A DNA stretch of 64,000 nt from Hungatella sp. UBA4396 (GTDB lineage Bacteria; Bacillota; Clostridia; Lachnospirales; Lachnospiraceae): positions 62,001 to 126,000 of the forward strand of contig DGRE01000022.1 in NCBI GenBank assembly GCA_002389905.1, written 5' to 3'. Under the pieces are notes generated by a model. That model worked only from the letters and a program-made list of their open reading frames with translations. It did not search any database and was not told the origin of the DNA. The position numbers and the translations under genes were made by a program. Below are positions 7,382 through 15,387 of the stretch, one piece after another (position 1 is the first letter of the stretch; each line of letters opens with the position of its first letter).

Positions 7382-8287
7382 TTATTTGCTGAACAAAAAC
7401 TTCATATACCGAATGAATACATAAACAACCAGACATACTGCAATGACTGTTTCCACAGTCACCAGCGCTGGTAAAAAGCTTACGCTATAGCCTGCCTTTC
7501 CCAGAAATCCGGCTGACATCTTGAGTGCAATGGCACTGATGACAACAGGAAATGTGAAGGCAGAGTAGCTTGGATAAAATGGCAAAGCCAGAAATTTAGG
7601 AAGCTGGACCAGCACCGATAAATACAGCACAGAAGCCAATATCAAAAGAAACAGAACCATTTCCGGTGATTTTACCTCTGTAGACTGGAGATAACCTGCC
7701 AAACAGAGACTGACCGGTGCCGTATAGATGCAAAACAGCGGCCTTGCCGGTTCCGGAATCTCCTTATGCTTCACATACCGGACCGTTACAAGCACCAGCA
7801 GAATCAGACAGCAAACCAGACCAAACCAGAAAATCCCCAGCCCAAGTCTTGTTTGTCCAAATGCAGGTGCTGTGACGCTGGCTGCGACAATTCCAACATA
7901 CACGATGTAGTAGCTGGCAAATACGGTTTTCATATTCAATTTACAAAGGAAACGAACGGTGAAATACACGATGAGCAAAGTATGTAGTCCAATTCCCAGA
8001 TACCAGATATAAACTGCACTGCTGCCCATAAAGGGCTTTGCATAGGCCGACAGCAAGATCAATGCCATGGAAAAGGTTCCTGATACGCTTGCCACCGCCG
8101 GATTTTTCATATCTTCTTTTACCATGTCAAAATGAAAAAGACATTTGCACAGAATCAAAATCCCCAGTATGGCTGAAATGGCCCCGCACAGCAGGCGGAC
8201 AGACTCCGAATAGCTTTGCAGGAGATTGCCCAGGGCTGCCAGCCCCAGCATAAGCCCTGCCATTGGAACAGGTGTTTTTTTAATCAT
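7382..8287 (-). CDS. TDT/TehA-SLAC1-like membrane transporter
   Basis: A 301-residue polytopic protein with about ten hydrophobic segments, in the tellurite-resistance/dicarboxylate transporter (TDT) superfamily style: MAGLMLGLAALGNLL at the start, FHFDMVKEDMKNPAVASVSGTF after helix 2, and PFYPSYSAFTFPVVISAIAL near the end, where the family has its conserved pore helices. Substrate is not predictable; relatives pass anions, sulfite or dicarboxylates. The start is ATG 8287 after a GGGGGA run; the frame extends a few codons upstream. It begins 1 nt after the stop of the preceding redox-protein gene, so the two are co-transcribed. Confidence 0.75.
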   Translation of the reverse strand: MIKKTPVPMAGLMLGLAALGNLLQSYSESVRLLCGAISAILGILILCKCLFHFDMVKEDMKNPAVASVSGTFSMALILLSAYAKPFMGSSAVYIWYLGIGLHTLLIVYFTVRFLCKLNMKTVFASYYIVYVGIVAASVTAPAFGQTRLGLGIFWFGLVCCLILLVLVTVRYVKHKEIPEPARPLFCIYTAPVSLCLAGYLQSTEVKSPEMVLFLLILASVLYLSVLVQLPKFLALPFYPSYSAFTFPVVISAIALKMSAGFLGKAGYSVSFLPALVTVETVIAVCLVVYVFIRYMKFLFSK

Positions 8288-8288
8288 C

Positions 8289-8780
8289 TCATTCCCCCGC
8301 AAGCTGTAATTCATCCACATTGGTGAGTCCGAATTCCCGAACCACGATTTCAGCCACTTTTCCTGCTATCATTCCGGTTAATTTTATACACTGCTCCTTG
8401 TGCTCTCCTGCACCCATGTCAAATTCCTTGGTCAATATTCTGCAGCACAGTGCATTTTTCCCGTTGTTTTCCTTGAACCAGTCGTGAAGCTCCTTTGCCA
8501 CTTCCAGGTTTTTCTCCACCTTAGGATCTCCCTGTTTGGTCCGTCCGAAAAACAATCCAAGGGCCATAACGCCTCCTGATACTGCTCCGCACAGGCATTT
8601 GGAACGTCCGATCCCCACCGGAAATCCCGATGCCATAGCAATAACCTCTTCAGGTATGTCCAGTTCGAAGTTGGAACGGATGGAGCTCATAACTGCCTCC
8701 GAGCAAAAGAAACCGCCCCGGAATAATGCCTCCGCTTCTTCACCAATCTTCTTTACACTAACCTCCTGTTTTACATTCAT
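8289..8780 (-). CDS. C_GCAxxG_C_C family putative redox protein
   Basis: A 163-residue protein with the family cysteine pattern: FFCSEAV near residue 26, KCLCGAVSGGVMALGL around residue 62 (the CGAxxG element), a CC pair in ALCCRIL, and a last Cys in EQCIKLTG. Family members are soluble, often lie beside transporters and are thought to carry a metal or redox centre, but the reaction is not known. First gene of a two-gene unit with the TDT-like transporter. GGGAGG precedes the start. A candidate promoter is TTGGAC - 18 nt - TAAAAT near 8820-8850 on the minus strand. Confidence 0.85.
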   Translation of the reverse strand: MNVKQEVSVKKIGEEAEALFRGGFFCSEAVMSSIRSNFELDIPEEVIAMASGFPVGIGRSKCLCGAVSGGVMALGLFFGRTKQGDPKVEKNLEVAKELHDWFKENNGKNALCCRILTKEFDMGAGEHKEQCIKLTGMIAGKVAEIVVREFGLTNVDELQLAGE

Positions 8781-8900
8781 CTTTGTGTAACCTCCCGCAT
8801 ATTTAATGTTGATATATCTATTTTATTAGGGATTATGCATTACGTCCAATAGATAAACATGATAGATGGGAGGCACTTATAGACAGTCTCTATCAATCAA

Positions 8901-8919
8901 GGAAAATCATGGATTTTCC
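8901..8919. terminator. Short hairpin at the end of the tocopherol-cyclase-like gene
   Basis: GGAAAATC-ATG-GATTTTCC, an 8-bp perfect stem overlapping the TAG stop at 8919-8921. T-run is weak, so terminator function is tentative. Confidence 0.5.
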
Positions 8920-9845
8920 TATTCTTCCACATACTCAAAACTCACATGCCTGCTGGTCAGATCAAAGATCAAGGTTTCCTTTTGGTACAATATAAACCTT
9001 CCTTGAAGCATGTGGGCTTCCTCTATAAACCGGCTCATATTTCCCTGGTCCGGTGCAGGAAGCTTATGGGAAAATCTTGCATCTCCAGTTTTCCTCTGAT
9101 TTGATATAAATACTTTCAGGCAGTAATTACCCTGCTTTAACACAACTGCGGTTTCTCTTTTTCTCACCACCTTCACCCCTGAATATGTGGCAAACCGGTA
9201 CTCCTTTCCCTGATAATGAACCACGCAGATACACCCCTGAAAGCTGTGTCCGAGAAAAGGAATGTTTGCAATGGAAACCATGACAGCAGCAGCCTCACGG
9301 AATTGGTTGCATTGGAGCCATAGATAATCGGTTGGAAAGGACCTGCCCTTATCCCCTTCTATATACCCCTTTCCGCCGTTAAAATCCAGCACCTTTCCAT
9401 TGATCCTCACCCTTCCCTGCAGGAAATGGACCATGCTGATCACTTCATGGCTGCATTCCATAAAAGGAACCAACTGAAAGGGCCCCATAATGGGATAACG
9501 GATGGGGCTTAAAGGCCCATAACCGATGGTTCCCTCAATGAAGACATCCTTTGATCTTATATTCAGCCTGACCCCTCTCCGGGAAAAAACATTGTTTCCC
9601 ACCATAACCCTTCCCTGCCGTTTATCTGCCAGATAATCCTCCTCTTCAAACTCTATGAAATAAGAATCCTCATTCCAGATAATCTGCAAAAAGGGATGTT
9701 TCTCCCCATTTTCATCCACACTCTGCCCTGGAATCAGAGCTAATACGGTATCACCCTTCTGGTGTTTAAAATACCATCCTTCAAAATATCCTGTTTTTAC
9801 TTTTTTACCAAACTCTCTTTTACCCTGTAAAATTTTCTTATTCAT
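8919..9845 (-). CDS. Tocopherol cyclase-like family protein
   Basis: A 308-residue soluble protein of the tocopherol-cyclase-like family found in many Firmicutes that make no tocopherol. Recognised from GYFEGWYFKHQ near residue 20, the central GPFQLVPFMECSHEV and the later GGKGYIEGDKGRSFPTDYLWLQCNQF, an element conserved in the family. The bacterial function is not established; a lipocalin-like double beta barrel binding a hydrophobic ligand is known for the family. The SD is poor: GGAGG lies 14 nt upstream and AAGGG only 1-2 nt before the ATG, so expression may be low. Stands alone. Confidence 0.8.
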   Translation of the reverse strand: MNKKILQGKREFGKKVKTGYFEGWYFKHQKGDTVLALIPGQSVDENGEKHPFLQIIWNEDSYFIEFEEEDYLADKRQGRVMVGNNVFSRRGVRLNIRSKDVFIEGTIGYGPLSPIRYPIMGPFQLVPFMECSHEVISMVHFLQGRVRINGKVLDFNGGKGYIEGDKGRSFPTDYLWLQCNQFREAAAVMVSIANIPFLGHSFQGCICVVHYQGKEYRFATYSGVKVVRKRETAVVLKQGNYCLKVFISNQRKTGDARFSHKLPAPDQGNMSRFIEEAHMLQGRFILYQKETLIFDLTSRHVSFEYVEE

Positions 9846-9946
9846 CCCTTAAGCCATACCTCCGTCTGCTTCCTTCATTTTATAATCATAACTATAGGAT
9901 TTCCGGATGGATGGCTTTTCATAACTCTTTGTACCGGACAATGCAA

Positions 9947-9980
9947 AAAAGACACCGGAATTTTCATCCCAATGTCTTTT
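9947..9980 (-). terminator. Terminator of the methyltransferase gene
   Basis: AAAAGACA (9947-9954) pairs with TGTCTTTT (9973-9980); on the minus strand the stem is followed by TTTTTTGCAT. Large 18-nt loop, moderate strength. Confidence 0.6.
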
Positions 9981-9990
9981 CACATATGAT

Positions 9991-10722
9991 TTATTTTTTC
10001 TTTGCGGAAACAATCAGCATCATAGGCCTGCGAAGCTCATCCTCCATTCCCTTTACCGTTTCAAGCAAATGGGCTGACGGCTGAGGCTCCACAACTCCGG
10101 TCAGCTCAAAGCCGCCCTGAATGAGCCCATTGATATAAGTAGTAAGGGTTTTATGATACTTTATGACCTTTTCGCCCAGAAATTCCGCTTCTCTCTTTCC
10201 CTCAAAAAAGTAGCGGTCAACGGAAAAATGAAGGATGTTTCCGTTTTCATCATAGTACCAGTTCTGGCTTCCGTAAGCGGTAAAAACCGGATGCTCCACG
10301 GAAAAGACAAAATCTCCGCCGCTTACAAGGCAGGAGGACACTTTTCCGGCAATCTGGTCAAAGGATTCCAGATAATGAAAGGCAAGGGAGCTGATGACCA
10401 CATCAAAAGAATCTTGTTCAAAGGATATTTCTTCTATGGGCATCTGGATATAGCAAATGGAATCATATGTTTTTTCTCTTGCCCCAGCCAGCATCTTTTC
10501 AGAAATATCAACTCCTGTAACCGCCTTCGCCCCATGCTCCACCGCATACTGGCAATGCCAGCCAAATCCGCAGCCTAAGTCAAGCACCCGTTTCCCTTTA
10601 AAATCAGGCAGCATGGATTCAAGGGTTTTCCATTCTCCGGCGCCCTCAAGACCCTTTACAGAGCGGTCCATCTGGCTGTATTTTTCAAAAAATGTTTTAT
10701 CATCGTATTTATTCTGCTTCAT
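9991..10722 (-). CDS. Class I SAM-dependent methyltransferase
   Basis: A 243-residue cytosolic methyltransferase. The Rossmann SAM site is at residues 42-55 (KRVLDLGCGFGWHC), followed by the acidic end of strand 2 (VTGVDISEKML), a DSFDVVISSLAFHYL motif IV/V region and SGGDFVFSVEHPVF. This pattern is common in UbiE/Methyltransf_11-type enzymes; the acceptor cannot be predicted. The start at 10722 follows AGGAG, which is itself the end of a three-copy 19-bp repeat. No operon partner. Confidence 0.85.
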   Translation of the reverse strand: MKQNKYDDKTFFEKYSQMDRSVKGLEGAGEWKTLESMLPDFKGKRVLDLGCGFGWHCQYAVEHGAKAVTGVDISEKMLAGAREKTYDSICYIQMPIEEISFEQDSFDVVISSLAFHYLESFDQIAGKVSSCLVSGGDFVFSVEHPVFTAYGSQNWYYDENGNILHFSVDRYFFEGKREAEFLGEKVIKYHKTLTTYINGLIQGGFELTGVVEPQPSAHLLETVKGMEDELRRPMMLIVSAKKK

Positions 10723-10731
10723 GTTTCATTT

Positions 10732-10788
10732 CTCCTGTATTTACGATTGTTCTTTGTATTTATGGTTGTCTTTTGCATTTATAATTGT
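10732..10788. repeat. Three tandem 19-bp repeats
   Basis: On the minus strand three head-to-tail units share ACAAnnnTAAATRCA: ACAATTATAAATGCAAAAG, ACAACCATAAATACAAAGA, ACAATCGTAAATACAGGAG. The last unit supplies the SD of the methyltransferase gene. Confidence 0.75.
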
Positions 10789-10818
10789 TTCAGATATGGA
10801 TAACATACGGCATAGGGG

Positions 10819-11463
10819 TTAATATACGGTGACAAAACCGCCTCCCTTTTTGGTGTTTATCAGCCAATGCCTTAAATCGATTTCTTCCAGTCTGCTTTGG
10901 TCCAAAATAGATACCAGACCATGGTTTCTGTCTGACTCATAAATGGTCACCCAATGCCAGCTTTCCAGATTATGGAGATTCCCGTTGTGAAGGTTTAAAA
11001 ACGCAACGGGCACATCTTTTTTCAGGGCATTTTCAATGAAGTCAAAGACATCCCTTATTTTTTCCTCATCCATCCGGGTTTTCTCCGGTATTTTCAGCAA
11101 ATCACAGGATAAATGAAAGCCTTTATTCTCTCCAAACTCAATGACTCCCTGCTCAAATTTTTCGATTTTATTCAGTCCCATAAGACCCGGAGTCACATAT
11201 TTCCACACATCCTCCATAAGCTTTAAAAAACCTTTATAAGTGGTGCCGTCATAGGGGCACAGCTCCTTATATTCCTCTTTTGTCTGGGATAAATACCATA
11301 TAATATTGGAACAGGAGGTAGGGCCGCACCCTGCCAGCCTTTGAAAACCCTTTCGATACCAGCTTTGATCCGGTCCGTTGTAAATACGGTTTCCATCCCT
11401 TATCTTAAAAATTTCACTTCTGCTTAATTTTATATTATCTGATACAGTTTTATTTATTTCCAT
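10819..11463 (-). CDS. C39-like papain-fold peptidase
   Basis: A 214-residue protein with a cysteine peptidase layout: catalytic Cys in GCGPTSCSNIIWYL around residue 45, and His in LESWHWVTIYESD around residue 170, followed by an Asp (SILDQSRL) that could orient it. This fits Peptidase_C39-like/BtrH-like proteins. No signal peptide, ABC domain or GG leader partner is present, so a bacteriocin-processing role is not supported; a small stand-alone intracellular peptidase or transglutaminase-like enzyme is possible. The start is either ATG 11472 or ATG 11463; the latter has GAG-rich spacing closer to usual. Confidence 0.65.
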   Translation of the reverse strand: MEINKTVSDNIKLSRSEIFKIRDGNRIYNGPDQSWYRKGFQRLAGCGPTSCSNIIWYLSQTKEEYKELCPYDGTTYKGFLKLMEDVWKYVTPGLMGLNKIEKFEQGVIEFGENKGFHLSCDLLKIPEKTRMDEEKIRDVFDFIENALKKDVPVAFLNLHNGNLHNLESWHWVTIYESDRNHGLVSILDQSRLEEIDLRHWLINTKKGGGFVTVY

Positions 11464-11695
11464 ATATATCATCTCATTTCTATCTTGATCTGCTGTTGCA
11501 ATGAATCATTATTACTTATATTATATGTACAAACTCTGTTCCATTGATAATCTCAGATCACTTATTGTACCACATATCTCCCCCAAACACTATGAGCCAT
11601 ATATTAAAAAAGCTTAAACTTTTATGTTTTATCTACGGAGCGTAGATTGTTTTGGGAAGCGTATTAGGGTACAATAATTCAGGAGGTAAAGATAA

Positions 11696-12040
11696 ATGGA
11701 TATGAAACGAAGAAAACTGCTTCTAGAAGAATATAAAAACCGCCGTCCTGAAATGGGAGTGATTTCTCTGCGCTGCAAAGCAACAGGCCAGGCTTTTCTG
11801 GGGATTTCCACGGATACAAAAGCCGGCTTCAACAGCATCTGTGTCAAATTATCCTCAAATTCCCACCCAAATAAAAAACTGCAGGAATTGTGGAACCAAT
11901 ATGACCTGGAAGGTTTTGAATGTTCTGTTTTAAAAGTTTTAAAATATGAGGATCCGGCTCAGGATCACACCGCAGAATTAGAAGAACTGAGGGAAACATG
12001 TCTGGCGGAAGACCCCCAGGCAGAGAAAATCTGGAAGTAA
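11696..12040 (+). CDS. GIY-YIG nuclease family small protein
   Basis: A 114-residue protein of a Firmicutes family annotated as GIY-YIG nuclease-like. The N-terminal MDMKRRKLLLEEYKNRRPEM is followed by GVISLRCKATGQAFLGIS, in which GVI and FLG stand where GIY and YIG occur in true nucleases, then HPNKKLQELWNQYDLEGF and KVLKYEDP. Key catalytic residues are therefore uncertain. Preceded by AGGAGGT and by a promoter TTGTTT - 17 nt - TACAAT; a 7-bp palindrome (ATCTACG/CGTAGAT) lies upstream. Monocistronic. Confidence 0.8.
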   Translation: MDMKRRKLLLEEYKNRRPEMGVISLRCKATGQAFLGISTDTKAGFNSICVKLSSNSHPNKKLQELWNQYDLEGFECSVLKVLKYEDPAQDHTAELEELRETCLAEDPQAEKIWK

Positions 12041-12045
12041 AATAT

Positions 12046-12148
12046 AAGGGGCTGCTGCAAAATGTAAAAATTCAGCAAGATATGGTTCCTGGCTGCTCAG
12101 CCAATACCAATGTCTTGTATGAAAAATTCATTTTACAGCAGCCCTTTT
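12046..12148. repeat. 103-bp element with terminal inverted repeats (MITE-like)
   Basis: The left end AAGGGGCTGCTGCAAAATG (12046-12064) and right end CATTTTACAGCAGCCCTTTT (12129-12148) are inverted repeats with two differences. The interior is AT-rich and non-coding. It fills the gap between two convergent genes exactly and can also fold as a long hairpin ending in T-runs, so it may serve as a bidirectional terminator. Whether it is mobile cannot be told from one copy. Confidence 0.55.
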
Positions 12149-12151
12149 CTT

Positions 12152-12745
12152 TTATCTTCCAAAAGGTGAATCATCCAGCCGTACAAAAAATCCCTGATTA
12201 TGGCTGCAGACCGGACAAACCTGGGGCGCTTTGGCTCCGTTGTGAATATGTCCGCAGTTTAAGCAGATATATTCCGTAGGAGTTTCATTGTCAAACAACC
12301 GGTTGTTCTGAACCAGGTTGGCATACCGGGTAAAACGCTGGCTGTGCACCTGTTCAATTTCAGCAATCATGTAAAAGGAGTTTGCAATCTGAGTAAATCC
12401 CTCCTCCTTTGCCTTGTCGCCGAAGGATTTATAAATCGTATCGTGTTCCGCGGCTTCGTGCTGGGCGGCAAGCTTCAAAAGCTCCTGAAGATCAGTGGAA
12501 TGATCAATGGGGTAGCCTGCATCAATGGTGATTTCCTGCCCATTGAATTCTCTTAAGTGATTATAAAATATCTCCGCATGTTCCTTTTCCTGGGCTCCCG
12601 TATAGTGGAAAAGCCAGTACAGCACTTGAAGATTCTGGTTCTTTGCCTGGGATGCCGCAAACTCATAACGCCGCCAGGCCTGACATTCTCCTGCAAAGGC
12701 TCTTAACAGATTCTCTTTTGTAATACTATCTTTCAGCGTGACCAT
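12152..12745 (-). CDS. rbr: Rubrerythrin
   Basis: A 197-residue peroxide-reducing protein of anaerobes. The ferritin-like diiron domain (residues 1-150) shows the glutamate ligands in AGECQAWRRYEF, QEKEHAEIF and IAEIEQVHSQRF. A C-terminal rubredoxin-type domain has two CxxC pairs, YICLNCGHIHNG and CPVCSHNQGFF, binding one iron. It reduces hydrogen peroxide using electrons from NAD(P)H through rubredoxin-type partners in the cytoplasm. AGGAGG precedes the ATG. It is alone, convergent with the GIY-YIG gene. No PerR box was identified by eye. Confidence 0.95.
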   Translation of the reverse strand: MVTLKDSITKENLLRAFAGECQAWRRYEFAASQAKNQNLQVLYWLFHYTGAQEKEHAEIFYNHLREFNGQEITIDAGYPIDHSTDLQELLKLAAQHEAAEHDTIYKSFGDKAKEEGFTQIANSFYMIAEIEQVHSQRFTRYANLVQNNRLFDNETPTEYICLNCGHIHNGAKAPQVCPVCSHNQGFFVRLDDSPFGR

Positions 12746-12851
12746 GTTTGATTCCTCCTGGTTTGATTTACCAGTAGTATTACCAGTTTCACGCCCCCCT
12801 ATTCTTCCCCATATATTTTGGAGCTTCTCTTACAGCATCTTTAAAAAGAAT

Positions 12852-12875
12852 GCCGCCATTTCGGAATATGGCGGC
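12852..12875. terminator. Terminator of the glycosylase gene
   Basis: GCCGCCAT / ATGGCGGC, 8-bp perfect GC-rich stem with an 8-nt loop; minus-strand continuation is ATTCTTTTTAA, plus-strand GTTTT. Confidence 0.8.
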
Positions 12876-12895
12876 GTTTTATAGTTTCAATCCTG

Positions 12896-13495
12896 TTATC
12901 TTTCGTCATTGAGCGCATAATAGTATAATGATGCAACGGAGCAATAAGGTGTATACTTCTTTCGCAGACCCTCGAACCGCTGTCTGCTTAAGGTTTTAAA
13001 TCCATGGGCTTTCATGATTCCGTTTTGCAGAGCCACATCATCATAGCTGAATATATCCAGACGTCCCATGGTGAATTCTGCGATCATTTCCGCAGTCCAC
13101 CGTCCCACACCTTTGATCTGCATTAAGTATTTGATCACTTCTTCATCTGACATATTTTCTAAAAGAGAAAAATCATATTTGCTTTCTGTAACCTCCTGGG
13201 CCAGAGCCATGATGTATTCCGCTTTTCTTTTGGAAATGCCGCATTGTTTTATGGCGTCAATATCAACGGCCAGCACATGACCGGGAGTCATATCTCCCAC
13301 TATATGGAGAAACCTCTGGGATAAAACCTCTGCCACCCGGTTTGACAGCATTTGCCCGATGATGTGCATCACAAGAGAGGAAAACACATCCCCTGGCATC
13401 CCTTTTTCCATATAACCAAAATGACTGACCAAATCCTTCATTACATCGCTCTTTTGCGAAATATACTCCATTTCTTTTTGTGAATACTTTATCAT
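12896..13495 (-). CDS. DNA-3-methyladenine glycosylase, HhH-GPD (AlkA-like)
   Basis: A 199-residue base-excision repair enzyme that removes alkylated purines. The helix-hairpin-helix is LMQIKGVGRWTAEMIAEF (about residues 125-142), and the catalytic Asp is expected in IFSYDDVALQNG about 20 residues later, matching the family FPxxDLxL region. Residues 40-110 form the helical HhH-GPD core. It lacks the N-terminal beta domain of E. coli AlkA and is shorter, as in many Firmicutes versions. Stands alone behind the ABC exporter operon. Confidence 0.88.
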   Translation of the reverse strand: MIKYSQKEMEYISQKSDVMKDLVSHFGYMEKGMPGDVFSSLVMHIIGQMLSNRVAEVLSQRFLHIVGDMTPGHVLAVDIDAIKQCGISKRKAEYIMALAQEVTESKYDFSLLENMSDEEVIKYLMQIKGVGRWTAEMIAEFTMGRLDIFSYDDVALQNGIMKAHGFKTLSRQRFEGLRKKYTPYCSVASLYYYALNDER

Positions 13496-13518
13496 AGGCT
13501 GTAATTTCCTTATCTGCT

Positions 13519-15384
13519 TTATTTTATCATGCTATAGGTACATTCCGGCATCTTTCCCATCTGGTTCATCACCATTTCATAATAACGTCCCTGCTTCTCC
13601 ATCAGACTTTGATGATTGCCGCTTTCCAGGATCTGTCCGCCGCCAATCACCATGATGTGATCCGCATCCCGGATTGTGGAAAGCCGGTGGGCGATCAGAA
13701 AGCTGGTGCGGTTTTTCATAAGGCTGACCAGGGCCTTTTGTATCTCTTTTTCTGTTTTTGTATCAACACTGCTTGTGGCTTCATCGAGAATCAAAATCGG
13801 ACTGTCACAGAGAACCGCTCTGGCAATGGATATCAACTGTCTCTGCCCCTGGCTTAAATTATCGGTAGCGGCAGAAACATTGGTGGCATAGCCTTTGGGA
13901 AGCTTATGAATGAAATCATGGGCATGGGCAATTTTCGCCGCCTTGATCACTTCTTCCTCTGTGGCGTCATTTCTGGAATAACGGATATTGTCCATAATGG
14001 TTCCGCTGAACAGGCTGGTATCCTGAAGTACTACAGAAAAGCAGCGCCTCAGACTGTCCCTCTTGATCTGAGTGACCGGCACGCCATCAATGGTAATCTC
14101 GCCGCTGTCCGCATCATAAAACCGGGTTAACAGGTTGACAATGGTAGTCTTTCCGGCACCTGTTTCTCCAACTAATGCAATGACCTGGCCTGGATTTACG
14201 TGAAAACTGACATTTTTAAGAATGGGTTTTGTCTTATTGTAAGAAAAGCACACTTGATGAAAAGAAACCTCTCCCACCGGATTCTGAATTTCTATGGCAT
14301 CCGGACGGTCTTTCGTTTCCTCCTCATAATCCAGTATTTCAAAAACCCGCTCAGCTCCGGCCAATGCGGATTGTATGGTATTAAACATTCCTGCAACTGA
14401 ATTGAGAGGATGGGCAAATTGCTTTGAATAGCTTAAAAAGCTTACGACTGTGCCCACTTTCAGGCCATAGCTCACCGATAAAATACCGCCTAAAATGGCG
14501 ACCACAGCAAATACGAAATTATTAATCACATTCATTAACGGCATCATATAACCGGACCAGATCTGGGCATTGGTACTGCTTTCACATAAACGCTGGTTGA
14601 TTTCTTTAAACTGCAAAATGGTATCCTCCTGCCTGTCAAAAGCTTTCACCATTTTTAAGCCAAGAATATTCTCTTCAATGACACCGTTAAGGGCCCCAAG
14701 ACTTCTTTGCTGTGCCAGAAAATGAGCACGGCTTTTGGCGGCAATGGTTTTTGTCAGCAGGGAAACCAGGGGCACGCACAGCAAGACCACAAAGGTGAGG
14801 GGAAGATTTAAGGTGATCATGACTGCCAGAGAGCCTATAAGGGTTAAGATACTGGATATCAATTGTGTGGTCGTCTGTGCTATGGTTGAGCTGATATTAT
14901 CCACATCATTTGTAATTCTGCTCATAGTATCCCCATGAGACTGGGTGTCATAAAATCCGAGGGGAAGCCTCTGCATTTTCTCAAAAAATTCCGTGCGAAG
15001 GGTAAAAACCAGCTTCTGTGAAATGCGCAGCATGATGACACCGTTTACTAAACTGAGCAGCCAGTTAACCACATATAAGCCTAGTATGAGGATGAGAAGA
15101 GAAACCAGCCTGCCGGAGTCCACACTCCTATGGGCTATATCAAAGGTATTGAAGGTACTCCCCACATAATATGGAATCGCAACTGATATCACGGAAGAAA
15201 TCACGGTCAGAATAATTGCCCCAATTATGGTCTTCGCCCACCGCATATAAATTTTAACAATCCGAATCAGAGTTCCTTTGGCATTTTGGGGTTTTGCCCC
15301 CGGAATAAAACGCTCTCCGGCGGCCCCAAAACGCCGGCCTATGGTCGGTCCCTTTGGCTGCTGCTGACTGAATTTTGCTGCCAT
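13519..15384 (-). CDS. ABC exporter half-transporter (catalytic site subunit)
   Basis: A 621-residue type IV ABC exporter subunit: an N-terminal basic, Gly/Pro-rich extension of about 40 residues, six membrane helices (residues 45-330), then an ATPase domain with Walker A GETGAGKTT, signature NLSQGQRQ and Walker B LILDEATSSVD with the catalytic Glu. It lies 3 nt after the 572-residue partner, which has a degenerate site, so the two should form a heterodimer like LmrCD or BmrCD, exporting hydrophobic drugs or lipids. The SD GGGAGG is 9 nt from ATG 15384. Confidence 0.92.
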   Translation of the reverse strand: MAAKFSQQQPKGPTIGRRFGAAGERFIPGAKPQNAKGTLIRIVKIYMRWAKTIIGAIILTVISSVISVAIPYYVGSTFNTFDIAHRSVDSGRLVSLLILILGLYVVNWLLSLVNGVIMLRISQKLVFTLRTEFFEKMQRLPLGFYDTQSHGDTMSRITNDVDNISSTIAQTTTQLISSILTLIGSLAVMITLNLPLTFVVLLCVPLVSLLTKTIAAKSRAHFLAQQRSLGALNGVIEENILGLKMVKAFDRQEDTILQFKEINQRLCESSTNAQIWSGYMMPLMNVINNFVFAVVAILGGILSVSYGLKVGTVVSFLSYSKQFAHPLNSVAGMFNTIQSALAGAERVFEILDYEEETKDRPDAIEIQNPVGEVSFHQVCFSYNKTKPILKNVSFHVNPGQVIALVGETGAGKTTIVNLLTRFYDADSGEITIDGVPVTQIKRDSLRRCFSVVLQDTSLFSGTIMDNIRYSRNDATEEEVIKAAKIAHAHDFIHKLPKGYATNVSAATDNLSQGQRQLISIARAVLCDSPILILDEATSSVDTKTEKEIQKALVSLMKNRTSFLIAHRLSTIRDADHIMVIGGGQILESGNHQSLMEKQGRYYEMVMNQMGKMPECTYSMIK

Positions 15385-15387
15385 ATA

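Noticed and set aside
10819..11463. C39-like peptidase as part of a bacteriocin system
   Set aside because: No ABC domain, no double-glycine precursor and no immunity gene nearby.
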